The position numbers were made by a program, and so were the translations under genes. This document shows, piece by piece, positions 1 to 21,121 of a stretch of 64,000 nucleotides of DNA. The DNA lies in NCBI RefSeq assembly GCF_029931775.1, contig NC_079331.1, positions 25,297,720-25,361,719 of the forward strand. The letters are read 5' to 3'. Source of the stretch: Euleptes europaea. Its lineage: Eukaryota; Chordata; Lepidosauria; Squamata; Sphaerodactylidae. Below the pieces are notes generated by a model, which was not told where the DNA came from, ran no database searches, and worked only from the letters and a program-made list of their open reading frames with translations. How positions within the stretch are numbered: position 1 is the first letter of the stretch; each line of letters starts with the position of its first letter.

Positions 1-125
1 CTCAGCCTCACCTACCTCACAAGGTGTCTGTTGTGGGGAGGGGAAGGGAAGGAGATTGTAAGCCGCTTGGAGACTCCTTGAAGGTAGAGAAAAGAGGGGT
101 ATAAAGCCCAACTCCTCTTCTCCTT
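1..125 (+). repeat. 3' part of a tRNA-derived squamate SINE
   Basis: The stretch carries the same tail as the fuller copy at 42282-42600: a CTCAGCCTCACCTACCTCAC block, a TGTCTGTTGTGGGGAG block, GATTGTAAGCCG, then a TATAAA..CCAACTC end. The head lies outside the window. The family assignment rests on similarity within this window and general knowledge of lizard SINEs. Confidence 0.7.
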
Positions 126-952
126 TAGGGCAGCAGAGGGAAGGAGGGCGGGCAAGAGGGCGCAGTGTGTTTCCTGGTGCATAAATCAACCAGGGAATTA
201 AGTAGCACAAAGCTGTCTTGAGGGCAGTTTGCTTCAAGCAGATTAGCTTCAAGCTGATTCTCTACTCTGTTTCGGTGGCAAAGCCAGTCTGGTTCTTCAA
301 CTTGATTTCACTGTCCTGATTTCCCCCAAAGAACCCTGGAAACAGCAGCCACGGAAAACCTCTGAAAATCCCACCTCCATAGTATTAGTTTCCAACCAGC
401 TGGTTGAGCAGGTTCGAAGGACAGGAGGGTTTACAACAGCGGTAGCAAGAATGCGGCAGGTGCAGGGGCCAGAGCTGTGCCCGCTGCCCTCCCTACCCAC
501 GGGGTACAGGGAGGGGCTTTCTGCAAGCAGATGGGGGCCGGCCCCTCCCCAAGCATCAGCTGCAGCATGATGCTTCACAGGATCCGCTTCTCGAAGGGCT
601 GCTGGCCCCACTTCCTTTTCACCATGTTATAGAAGCAGGAAAGTTGGCCTTCTGGGCAGTAGGGATTTGAGCCATGTATGGATGGGGGGCTGCCTTCTTC
701 CTTCTCCACCCCTGGCTGTGCTGGCTGCCTCTCTTCCCCCACCCCCCACCCCAGCAGGAGCAAAAGGCCCAGGACAGCCGGGCTCAGAATGGCAGAGGTG
801 GCGCTGGGATGTCAGTGGGGTGCCCAAAGGCGGCGGCGGTGAGTGGGGGGGGGCAGTAGGAACCCTGCAGTGTTTCCAAAATGTCTGCTTCTGTCTTTGC
901 AGCCCACGTTTCTCCCCAGTGGGGATTCAAAGCAATCTGCAATGCTACACTG

Positions 953-1200
953 CAGGGCTCCCCAACCTTTTGGGGCCTGCGGGCACAATTTGGAGTTCTG
1001 ACACAGCATGGTGGGCACAGCAGCAACATGGCTGCCACAAAAGGGTTGCCGCAGGGGGAGGAGCCAGCCACAAAAGGGTTGCCACAGTCCTTGTATTTAA
1101 AAATATTCAAAAACCAAAAACAAACCCAGACAGTACCTTCATTAATATTATTAATACCAACCAAAACAACACAGCACAGTATGCAAGCTTAAAAGCTATT
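953..1200 (+). mobile_element. possible hAT-type non-autonomous element (one end)
   Basis: Starts with CAGGGCTCCCCAACCTTTT, the kind of terminal sequence seen in Charlie/hAT elements, followed by short repeated phrases (GCCACAAAAGGGTTGCC twice). No matching right end or target duplication could be identified, so extent and class are uncertain. Confidence 0.35.
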
Positions 1201-1380
1201 CATAATTCTTCATCAGGTTGGATGTTAGAAAGCAGACAGAAAGTGTGTGTGTGTGTTGGGGAGAGTCTCTCAGAAAGTTTAAAGGGGGAGAGCTTTGCAG
1301 TGCAATCCTAAACATGCTGCTTACTCAGAAGTAATTCAAGTGGGACTTACCTGCAGCCAGTCCTCTAAACGTGGTGATTA

Positions 1381-1520
1381 AAGCTTACCAAGGCTAGTGG
1401 TTGCCCTTGCTGTCCCCTGCAGAGTCATCTTTGGTGGCCTCCCATCCAAGTACCGGCTCAGCTTAGCTTCCAAGATCTGATGAGATTGGGCTGTACTATA
1501 CCCTTTCACATCCCTGATCA
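1381..1520 (-). repeat. 5S rRNA-derived SINE fragment
   Basis: Read on the minus strand it contains recognisable 5S rRNA blocks: CCCAATCTCATCAGATCT, GGAAGCTAAGC and TACTTGGATGGGAG in the order found in 5S rRNA, including internal promoter sequence. The piece after the 5S part (about 1381-1430) resembles the body of reptile 5S-derived SINEs. It is too diverged to be a functional 5S gene. Confidence 0.6.
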
Positions 1521-1562
1521 TCACCACTAAGCCAGAAAAATTACCACAGCAGGTCATACCAA

Positions 1563-1838
1563 AGGAAGGCAGGGAGCTGTTCCTGTTGGCAGCAGGGGAT
1601 AGGACTTGCAAAAATGGGTATAAATTTTGGGTGGAAATGTACCGGCTGGACTTTTAGGGAAAATATTTTACAGTAAGAGTTGTTCATCAGTGGAATCAGC
1701 TACCGAGGGTGAGCTCCCCCTCACTGGCAGTCTTTAAGCAGCAGCTGGACAAATACTTGTCAGGGATGCTCTCGTGCATTAAGCAGGGTTTGGACTAGAT
1801 GGCCTCTATGGTCACTTCCAACACTATGATTCTTTGAA
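1563..1838 (+). mobile_element. CR1 LINE, 3' end
   Basis: Carries the typical CR1 C-terminal coding tail and 3' UTR in plus orientation (GTGGAATCAGCTACC, TGGACTAGATGGCC) and ends in the ATTCTTTGAAA type of terminal repeat. It matches the copy at 22743-23935. 5' truncated and diverged, so old. Confidence 0.8.
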
Positions 1839-2192
1839 ATGGGGGGAGTATAACAGAAAAAGCCATTTCTGTAAAAACAAAGGCCAATATGGTGCAGGGA
1901 TCGGAAGTCTCCAGAGGGGAAAGACACAAGAGCAAGGTGGCCCTCGCCGGAGGAGGATGCGGCCCCTGTAGTGAGAAGCCCACCTTTGCCCCCAGTTCTG
2001 CCTGTCTGCATCAGAAGCTGGTTCTGCAGAGGGACCGGGGGCAGACTCTTGTGGCACAGTCACTGCCCGGAGCAGTGGTTCAAATTCGGAAAAACAGGCT
2101 GGACTTTTTAAAATATATATAAAGATAATCACTGACTCTGCCAAGGTGACTCCAGTTTTTAAGCTAGAAGCTGACCTACATCAGCTCTGACT

Positions 2193-4162
2193 TCAGGGCG
2201 AGGTTTTTATGTTACCGTCCAGGAGTCGAGGGGCTACGTGTGGGGGAGAACAGACCTTTTCCTCGAGCAGAAGAACCATGCCAGCTCCTCCTGTGGCTCT
2301 GGATGCGCCTTCCCAGCTGTAGTCTGCCCTCCAGAGCATCAGACAAAGGCCGGCGACCAGGGCCGCTCCTAGGCAGAACCAGCACAGACTACACGAAGGT
2401 GAGCGCAGCACTCATCAGCAAAGGAAGGGGGACCAAACTGCACCACCAGCAGCAGGGAAAGCAGCCTGTGGTGGTTTGGGCTGCAGGACCGAAAACCACA
2501 CAGTCTACGGTCTCCACCTGAGAGGCTCCTTCTGCCCGGGAGATGGTGACCCTTGTTTGTTCGTCCATCTTCCTTTTGCTGGGCTGAGAGAGACATCAGC
2601 ATAGCTAGTCAGTTTCAGTAAGAAAATTCAGAAAGTCCAGAGTCCAGGCAGCCACCAGAGAGGCTGTGGCGGATCTGGAACCACGACTGGGCTTGCTTCT
2701 CATTCTCATGAATGAAAAAAGCGACACGGGGGGGGGGCACCCACTCGGGCTGCTACTTGAACATGGGAGGCTGCGAAGGGACCCACAACGCCTTTGCTCA
2801 GTGGTGGTGGTGGTGGGGAAGCCCCCCCCCCAGGGACCCCTGGCCAGCCAGTGCTGGTTCGCCACTTTGCGCATCTGCAGGCAGGAGTGGGGGGCCGCCT
2901 TTGGCCCTGAGGCAGAGCCCCCTTTCCTGGCCAAAAGAGGAGGTGGCTGCATTTCTTCCGCCAGAGGCCACAAATGCTGCAAAGCCATTTCCAGGGGAAA
3001 CGCAGATGAGGAGCAGCAGTTTGGCTCACTTGTGGCTAAAGCAACAGCAGCCTTAACACAGGACTGCAAGAACAGAGGCAGCCTGCCAAGGCCACACACT
3101 CAGGAGGGGCACATCTGGAACACACAGGGCTTTCAGGCTGGCTCTCACCAAAGAGGCAGAGAAGTGCTCGTCTGGTCTGGGCCTTCCAGCTAGCGGCCAA
3201 GGAGTCCTCCTGGTGCATACCTTCTGCAGTCCAGCTGTCCTCTCTGCCGCCTGGCCATCCGGGAGAGCTCCACATGAATGGCTAATAGAGAGGGTGGTCC
3301 CGTTGGCCAAGCCCAGAAGGCCAGCAAAGGAGGGACCCTCTGGGCAGTGGGTGGGAGGTCCCTTCCCCCTACCCCTTTATGAACAGGGAGTCTTGGTGCC
3401 CCCAGACTGCTCCCCTTTTCCCTCTTCCTCCCCCCCAGTTTAGGATGGACGGCATTGAGCTCCCTTCTGCCCTTCCTCTGTCACTGCAATTCAAAGGGCC
3501 GCTTTTGAAGAGTTGGGGGAGGGGTCAGAGCCCCCTGGGAGACCGGGAGAGCACCTAGAGCCAGCAGTGATGCCGGGCGTGCGCCCCAAGAGGAACACTT
3601 TGGCCCTCGGATTTCCCCAGGGCTCTCCAGCATCTCTGCCAGTCTCTCCCCCAAGGAGCTCAGCTACACAGCCCCCTCCTCACAACAACCCTGTCAGGTA
3701 GTTTAGACTGAGGCAAGTTGACTGGCCCCAGTGGGCTTCTATGGCAGTGTGAGGATTTGAACCCAGTTCTCCCGGGCCCCAGTCCAAGTGCTGTGCAATG
3801 CAGTGCTATGACGCAATTCACCTTCGTGGCAGGTTCCAGCTGCAGGGCTCTCTGCTGCCTGGTCCTCTCCCAGCTCTGCCAACAGCTGAGTGGCCCAGCT
3901 CTTCTCCAGCCAGCCGCCTCTCACATTCCTCCCCTATACCTATCAGCGTCCATCCCCACAAGGCAGAGTCACAAAGGAGGAACACTGGACCCAGCCCAGA
4001 GCCGACCTCTCTCAGCCACTGCGCCAAGCCAAGCCGTATCTTGCCTTTCCAGTAAAGGGCCTTGACGTTGCTGGGGTCCAGATGCATTGCCTCGTCGCAG
4101 GAGGCCAGCGCTCCTTCCCACAGCTGCAGCTGTGCAGCGACACAGTTGTTGAGACATCTGAC
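2193..4162 (-). pseudogene. FKBP8-like TPR/membrane-anchor gene remnant
   Basis: Five minus-strand exon-like segments read in order like the C-terminal half of FKBP8 (FKBP38). 4040-4162 is a TPR segment (VRCLNN.., LDPSNVKALYWKGK). 3822-3885 starts LLAELGE. 3221-3281 reads AIHVELSRMARRQRGQ, against IHAELSKLVKKHAAQ in FKBP8. 2518-2583 is a linker. 2193-2388 holds a hydrophobic anchor (LCWFCLGAALVAGLCLMLW) and a stop. The last four keep compatible splice phases and AG/GT borders. Signs of decay: the TPR exon is followed by AT, not GT, at the expected donor (a GC donor four bases inside would break the frame). The next exon carries the family-like RALQLEPATK in a shifted frame, as if shortened by small deletions. 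No FKBP (PPIase) domain exons were recognised upstream. A weak further candidate (AYQVALEADKEG) lies near 4700. Functional FKBP8 anchors in the mitochondrial outer membrane. Homology is fairly sure; pseudogene status is inferred. Confidence 0.55.
3660..3800 (-). repeat. SINE, antisense copy
   Basis: Shows the common reptile SINE reverse-strand phrase set: CTCACAACAACCCTGT, AGGTAG, GACTGGCCC, GGATTTGAACCC and AGTCC. It lies inside an intron of the FKBP8-like remnant. Confidence 0.65.
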
Positions 4163-5499
4163 CTGCAGCTGCCGCCAGATCCTCTTCCTCCTCCGCCGCT
4201 CCTCTTCTCCTCCTCCGCCCCCTGCTCGGTCAGTCCTACCTACGCAGGCCTCGTGAGGATCCCTGTTCTGCTCAGATCACCCCTGTGAATGCACAAGCAT
4301 TCGCCTCGTGGCTTTTCCCTCCTGCCAGCCGTCTCCTGCCCAGGCCTTTTGCCTTAAAAAAAATGTTATTGGTTGTCACTATAGTTGTACGGCAACAGAG
4401 TAAAAAGAGCAAAAAGCCCACCAGTGGGAGTGCGTGGAGGGGAGATAAGCGGACAAAAAGGGAAACGGTGCCAGATGTGAGCAAGGAGGCGTGGGAAACT
4501 GCTCCTTCCTTTCTGCACTTCCCCAAACCCACTTTCGGTAAAACCCTTCAAGAAAGATCATCTCAAAGTGGGTTTTTTTTGGGGGGGGGACCAGCGGTCC
4601 CCGTAAAAACCCAGACTGTTGGGGGATGCACAAGATGAACTGGAGGGCGACACCCAAGGGAGGGCCAGGCCGCCAAGCCCTCTTTGTCAGCCTCTAGGGC
4701 AACTTGATAGGCTGCTGTGCAAAACAGGACACAGGGAGTGGGGACCACCGGCCAGGTCCAGCAGGAGGCTTCTTATGGACTTCTGTTCTGATGTCATGCG
4801 TAAAACCAAAATTAAATCCACTATGAGTTGGGGGTGTGTGTCACAGAGCAAGAGCACGGTGTGGAAGCAACTCCTGACTGGGTCGGCAGCTGAATAGTTG
4901 CTCTGTTGAGCAAAGAGGGGCAGAGACTCCTGCTGCCAGGGCAGGAGATTCAGCAGTCACTTTTGGCGGGTTTTGGCAGGGGGGGGCAACACAGTGGGAG
5001 TGAGCCAATATCTCAGGAGCAGGAATCCACTGCCCCAACCTGCCCAATACGTTTTCTGCAGAGGGGGGGGGGGAGTGAGAACAGCTCCAGAGGGAGGCCG
5101 GCTTGCGGGGGCTGTGAGCGCAGGGTTGGGGCAAGTGGAGGGCAGCTTCACACCGCCCGCCCCCCCGATGCTGCCTGTTGACCTGGCCGGTGGCAGACGT
5201 CATGGGGGCACCGGCAAGATTAGCAGCACTGATTTTAATATGAGCTTTTATGAGTCACAGCTCAATCCCTCAGATATGTGGAGATCCTGCTTTAGGGAGA
5301 AAGAGGAGTTAAGGCAGAGAGGGAATTCCACCAGGAACTTTTCAAACACAAATCTTTGGGGGGGGGGGAGAACAAGGGGTAGCAGGGCTAGGCATGAATC
5401 CAGTCATAAAACCTCCGTGAGAGCTCTCTCAGAAACACGACAGCCGTTTCCAAGAAAGAATGAGAAGTCAGTTTTGAAATCCTGACAGAGCGACAGGCG
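4163..5499. other. no gene recognised
   Basis: Mixed low-complexity and unique DNA with G runs near 4573, 4980, 5062 and 5351. The 5' exons of the FKBP8-like gene would be expected here, but I could identify none with confidence beyond a weak TPR-like stretch near 4660-4720 on the minus strand. Confidence 0.4.
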
Positions 5500-6310
5500 A
5501 AAGTGAACTTTTGCAGATTCCAGTATGAAGTCTTTCAAGTCAGGAATGGTACACCCAGGCAGATTAAAATGCTCTCCCGCTCGTTTCTGGATGTTGTGGT
5601 TTCTTACATCCAGCTAGTATTCACTGATTCTCTCCTGCAGAGACAAACACATTTGTCCAGCGTAGACAACAGAAGGGCACGGCTGGCACATTAATATGCC
5701 ATCATGTGCTAAGTTGATGAGCCCATGGTGGTATAGTTGGCATTATTATGGTAGGTCCCATTACAGTGTTTACCCGAGTCTATGGGGACCAATCTGACAT
5801 CTAGGTCTGTTGTAGGGTTTGGTTCCTGGGTTTCTATCTGTGGTTGTTGGTAAGTAGCCGTTTTAAACTGTGTGTGTATGTGGGGTGGACATCTGCCAGC
5901 CAAGGCCTGTGCACAAGGAGCATCCTTATCGAGGAGGGGCTGTAAGGCATTGATGAGGCATGGAAGTGGTTTAAGTTGTGAGCTGTAGGTGACAGCCAGT
6001 GGGGCTCACTTGCTTGTTGCCTTCTTCGGGTCTGTCTTAGAGCAGGCTGGCTCGGGGTATCAGTCTGGCTTATTGATTTGCTCCTTGACTTTAGTGGGAG
6101 GTCCTGTAATTAAAAAAATGTGTTTTTGTAAACTCTCAAGGTGTTTGATGGGTCAGAACAAATGAGACTGTAAAGCAGCACTTGACCATAGACAAGACAT
6201 AGGATTGCTTTACATGTCCCAGCTGCGTGTGAGGGTCGGTGGGGTTGCAATATAAGGCAGTGCTCATGCATCTGAATCATCAGGACATGTGAGAAGGAAG
6301 CTCTCAAGAG
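5500..6310 (-). mobile_element. Penelope-like retroelement fragment
   Basis: Minus-strand translation at about 6100-6260 is a diverged match to the late reverse-transcriptase part of Penelope-like elements (a phrase like QVLLYSLICSDPSNTLR where the family has QALRYNRICSDP). The 5500-5700 end resembles the C-terminal region (GEHFNLPGC, DLK). It is old and eroded. The assignment is by recalled family pattern only. Confidence 0.45.
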
Positions 6311-6470
6311 ATTCCATCAGAACTTCACTATTTTAACCCCAGCATCAACCCAGTCATGGATCAGTCTACGCAAGTACGTTCCCTGGGCACCACTGTCAAA
6401 CTACCTACATACAAAATATTGTCGAAGGCTACATACACTTACCTTGCATTGGAACCCCCACTGACCAAAC
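6311..6470 (+). mobile_element. Penelope-like fragment, opposite orientation
   Basis: Plus-strand reading HYFNPSINPVMDQST.. followed by LGTTVKL resembles the earlier RT segment of Penelope-like elements (FHPSIKFTMDYST.. FLDTTVKL). It abuts the minus-strand fragment and points away from it, so the element was inverted internally or two copies meet here. Confidence 0.4.
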
Positions 6471-7924
6471 ACCCCTGCATGCTTCCATCCAGAACAGACG
6501 AAGCAAACCAGTCTGTAGGCACACACAGTGTGATGGTCGCATTGGTTCTGTCCCCTCTGATAGGGACTCTCCCTGAGCAGCACGCCTTCAAGTAATGCAG
6601 AAGCAGAGACCACACTAAAGACAGAGGTCCGTGCCTGACTGGGAAGCAGGAGTCGGCCATTCACTCAGCCAGACACAAGCCAGGAGGGATGCAGCCAGGG
6701 AGCGAGGAGCACAGCGTGGGAGTGCAGGCAGAAGGGCAGCTCACAAGGGCAGCCAGCCCTCTCATTTGGACTTCAGGTACAGATCCAAGTTTGCACAGAC
6801 CTAAGCCGTTCTGGTTTCTTTGTTTCCTTCAGCAGGCAAAGACCAGCTACAGGAAAGAACAGTGCTGGCTTCCCAAAAGCTCTTCTTAGGCAGCGACCGC
6901 CCCTGAAATCTGGGCAAAGTAGGGCTTCAGTAACCTTGAGGCTGTGATGGAAGAAGATGGACTGCCCTTGTGACTGCCTGACGACTTGGAGCCTGGGGAG
7001 CCCAGGGCTTTACGCCAAAGAGCTTCTTTCCAGATGCATCGACCACCCCGGGCCTGCTCCAAGGCAGCTCTCTGCATGGCACTCTTACATGATGGGAAAG
7101 AAAGCTGCTGCCAGGGCACGAGCCAACAGCGCATGCAGTAAGCCTCAGTTTAAGGACAAGCTTCTCACCCTGTTTGCAGCCATGCGGCCTTTCTGCAAGT
7201 GAAGCACTGTTGTCGTCGAAGGCTACAGAGTTGCCCACTTCTCCCCTGGCTTTCTTTGATTGCTGGGAGCGGTCAGATCGCTCCGCTGCAGCCATCCATT
7301 TCAACTACTCAGCCACCTCCAAGAGCAGAGCTCGGAAGCAGCGGCTGCCTATACTGGGCAACCAACCCGCCAAAGCAGGAGTAACAGAAGCTGAAAGCTT
7401 ATTATGGAAGTGGCAGGAAGTGACTGTTCACATTCTCTGCTACTGACATTCAGCAAAAGCCAGACCACGCCCACTCAACTGGACAACCAGCAGCAGCAAA
7501 AGACAACCAATGTTGTACACGCAGGGCCTCAAGCTGTATCCAGTACTCAGGGGTTGTTTTTGTTTGTTCATTTTTAAACTAAGCCAGTGACACATGTGTC
7601 TGGGGCTACCAGTACCCCTAACTATGGACAGGAAACACAGAAGATGCCCCCCTTCCTTTGGTCAGGAGCCACCAGAGCACACAGCGGCATGCCGCTTGCT
7701 CCTTGAAGAAAGGGTTCCAGCCTCCCCCACCCCACCAGGAAGTTCCCAAGGACCAGCCCAGCAGCACCTCAGATATCGACAAGATTTCAAAGTATGAGCT
7801 TCCGAGAGTCAAAACTCCCTTCACCAGATATGACGATTGGTCTACTGCAGAGCAACATGGATTCCCTCTGAAACTATTCCCAAGGAAAGGTAAGCTGGAG
7901 AGCACCACCACTCCTTAGAAACAG
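6471..7924. other. no gene recognised
   Basis: A splice-donor-like site (AAGGTAAGTGT on the minus strand near 6441) and a short open stretch near 7300 on the minus strand are present, but the translations match no family I know. Otherwise unremarkable unique DNA. Confidence 0.4.
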
Positions 7925-10400
7925 AGCTGGAAGAAACCTCTTGGGTCATCTAGTCCAACCTCCTGCACAACACAACATGCAAATTTAATAAGCATCCCCT
8001 CTATTCCTACACCCAAATAATTTATAAAGATGTTGAACAACATAGGGCCCAGGACAGATCCCTGAGGCACTCTACTAATCTCTTCTCTCCACGTGGATGA
8101 GGAACCATTAACAAGCACTAATTGGGTGTGATCTGTCAACCAGTTACAGATCCACCTTACAGTAATAGGATCTAAACCACATCTTCCCAATTTGTCAACA
8201 AGAACGTTATGTGGAACCTTATCAAAAGCCTTGAAAGCCTTGAAATCAAGATAAACTAAGTCTACAGCATTCCCCTGATCCAACAAGGTAGTAACTCTCA
8301 AAAAAGATGAGGTGAGTCTGACATGTCTTGTCTTGAAGAACCTGTCCTGGCTCTTAGTAATGACAGCCATCCTTTCTAAATGCTCAAGGACTGTTCAATG
8401 ATTTGTTCTAAAACTTTTCCAAGTATAAATGTGAAGCTGACAGGTTGGCAGTTACCTGGATTCTCCTTAGAATCATAGAATTGGAAGGGACCACCAGGGT
8501 CATCTAGTTCAACCCCCTGCACAATGCAGGAAATTCACAACTACCTCCCCCACACACACACCCAGTGCCCAGATGCCCAAGATGTCCTCCCTCTCATGAA
8601 CTGGCTGAGTTCATAGAATCAGCATTGCTGACAGATGGCCATCTAGCCTCTGCTTAAAAACCTCCAGGGAAGGAGAGCTTACCACCTCCTGAGCAAACGT
8701 GTTCCACTGAGGAACCGCTGTTAGAAAATTCTTCCTAATGTCTAGATGGAAACTCTTCTGATTTAATTTTAACCTGTTGGTTCTGGTCCGACCTTCTGGG
8801 GCAACAGAAAACAACTCGGCACCATCCTCTATATGACAGCCCTTCAAGTACTTGAAGATGGTTATCATATCCCCTCAGTCTTCTCCTCTTCAGGCTAAAC
8901 ATACTCACTCTTTCAACCTTTTTTCATAGGACTTGGTCTCCAGACTCACCATCTTTGTTGCCCTCCTCTGGACACGTTCCAGCTTATCTAAATCTTTCTT
9001 AAATTGTGGTGCCCCAAACTGAACACAATACTCTAGGTGAGGTCTAACCAGAGCAAAGCGATACCATCACTTCACGTGATCTGGACACTATACTTCTGTT
9101 AATGCATCCCAAGATTGCATTTGCCTTTTTAGCTACCGCATCACACCTCATTCCCCTCTTTGAAGGGGACATTTGCCTGCCTCCAATCTTCTGCCACCTC
9201 ACCTCTTCTCTAACAATTCTCAAAAATGATGGAGGCTTCAAAATTACATTTACGAGTTCCTTTAGTATCCTAGGATGCAATTCATTGGGCCCTGTGGACT
9301 TAATTTTATTTAAAGAAACTAGGTGTTTATGTACCACCCCAACGCCTATCCTAGGCTGCAACTCCCTTCCCTCATCATGTGTTCTATTTTTGCCATGCTG
9401 ATCAGTTTCCCTTACAAGAGAAGACTGCGGCAAAGTAGGAATTGTAGTTCAGCCCTCTCTACATCACCTGTTAAAATTTCACTTTCCTCTCCCCACAATG
9501 GGCCTACCATGTCCTTGTTCTTTTTCTTATTCAGAAAATAGGAAAACCTTTTGTTTTTAGCTTATCTTCCTAGTCTACGCTCATACTAAGCAGCAGCTTT
9601 TCCAACACTCTCCCCACAAGCACTAGTTGTTTATATTCATCCTTGGTTATTAGGCCCTCCTTCCATTTCCCAAACAAATATTCTAAGATCTTTCAAAGGC
9701 AGTTTACGACGCCACCCTGGCTTCCTTAGGCTCCTCCCCTTTTTCCTTCTCATTGGAATAGTTTTTGATTGTGCCTTCAATGTTTCGCTTTTAAGAAGCT
9801 CCCTTCTCAAGTATTTCTGACCAGGGGATTCTACCCAGTATATCTTTAAGTTTGTTAAAATCAGCTTTTCTAAAGTCCAGCCTACACGCTTGACCACGTG
9901 AGGCTTTTCCCTTCCCCAAGATCATGAATACCGAAATAACATGGTCACTAATACCCAGGGTGCCCACTACTTCCAGTTCTTCCCTATCGGTGAGAAGAAT
10001 CAAGTCCAAGATAGCAGAACCCCTTGATTCCCTCTTCACTTACGGAAAAATGAAGTTGCCAGCAAGACAAGTCAGGAATTTATTTGACCTTTTGTTTTTA
10101 GCAGAGTTGGACTTCCAACAGCTATCTGGGTAATTGAAATCTCCCAGACCACTGTGTCCTGACTCTTTAAGAACGTTGTAATCTGGTCTAGGAGCATCTG
10201 ACCCAAGTCCTCTGCCTGGCTTCGTGGTCAATAGCAGACACCCACCATAATATCACTATTCTTACTCCTTGTATTTTTACCCATAGACTCTCGACTGAAC
10301 TTCCATGCTCAGATTCAAATATTTCCTCACAAGTATACACACCCTTGACATATAATGCTAGCCCTCCCCCCTTCCTTATTTGTCTGTTCTTTCAGCTCTC
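7925..10400 (-). mobile_element. CR1 LINE, old copy with endonuclease and RT
   Basis: Minus-strand reading runs from an endonuclease C-terminal half (about 10400-9640: KGGGLALYVKG, GDFNYPDSCW, GISDHVISV) through the RT start (9433-9150: KSTGPNELHPRILKEL, AEDWRQANV) to the RT core (8470-7975: KVLEQIIEQS, VYLDFKAFKAFDKVPHNVL, VPQGSVLGPMLFNIFIN). The RT is then joined directly to a CR1 3' tail at 7925-7970, so the end of the RT has been lost. Many stops and frame changes make it a dead, old copy. It is interrupted by a second CR1 at 8470-9147. Its 5' side lies only about 55 bp from the PDIA3 polyadenylation region. Confidence 0.85.
8470..9147 (-). mobile_element. CR1 LINE 3' fragment nested in the older CR1
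   Basis: A 5'-truncated CR1 3' end (KKANAILGCIN, LKGCHIEDGAELFSVAPEGRT, WNTFAQEVVSSPSLEVFK, then the 3' UTR ending at TTCTATGATTCT on the minus strand). It sits between two adjoining parts of the older CR1 reverse transcriptase. Short similar sequences at the two junctions (ATTCTCCTT near 8460 and ATTCCCCTC near 9150) look like a decayed target duplication. Confidence 0.75.
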
Positions 10401-10471
10401 CCCCTCCACACACTCTGTACGGGGGTCTCAAACCCACCATAAAGCACAGCCAATCTCGGGATTGGGGGTAT

Positions 10472-10477
10472 TTTATT
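10472..10477 (-). other. PDIA3 polyadenylation signal
   Basis: AATAAA on the minus strand, 254 bases downstream of the PDIA3 stop codon. No stronger candidate lies between it and the stop. The CR1 element starts just past it. Confidence 0.65.
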
Positions 10478-10730
10478 GTTTCACTCTTCCAAATGTACAA
10501 AACATTAGAAAACAAGCCCACCCCACCCCCACCCCAAACATCAACCAGTCCAGGGCATCCATGGCCAGTGCAGCTAAGAGAAGAGGGAGCAGAAAATTAA
10601 ACAGAATGGCAGCAGTTGGGTCCCCTCTGGTCCACGTGGCTTCTTCACCTTGCAACGGCTTCTGCTGCACTATCGGTCTGCCCATGTTGGCTAACAGCTT
10701 CCTCCACAGGCAAGTGGGTGCCAAGACCCC

Positions 10731-21121
<10,391 letters not shown>

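Noticed and set aside
1432-1520. Possible functional 5S rRNA gene
   Set aside because: Only part of 5S is present, diverged, and followed by a SINE body.
6441-6511. Exon-like segment with good acceptor and donor on the minus strand
   Set aside because: None of its three frames resembles a known family, and it does not connect in phase to the FKBP8-like exons.
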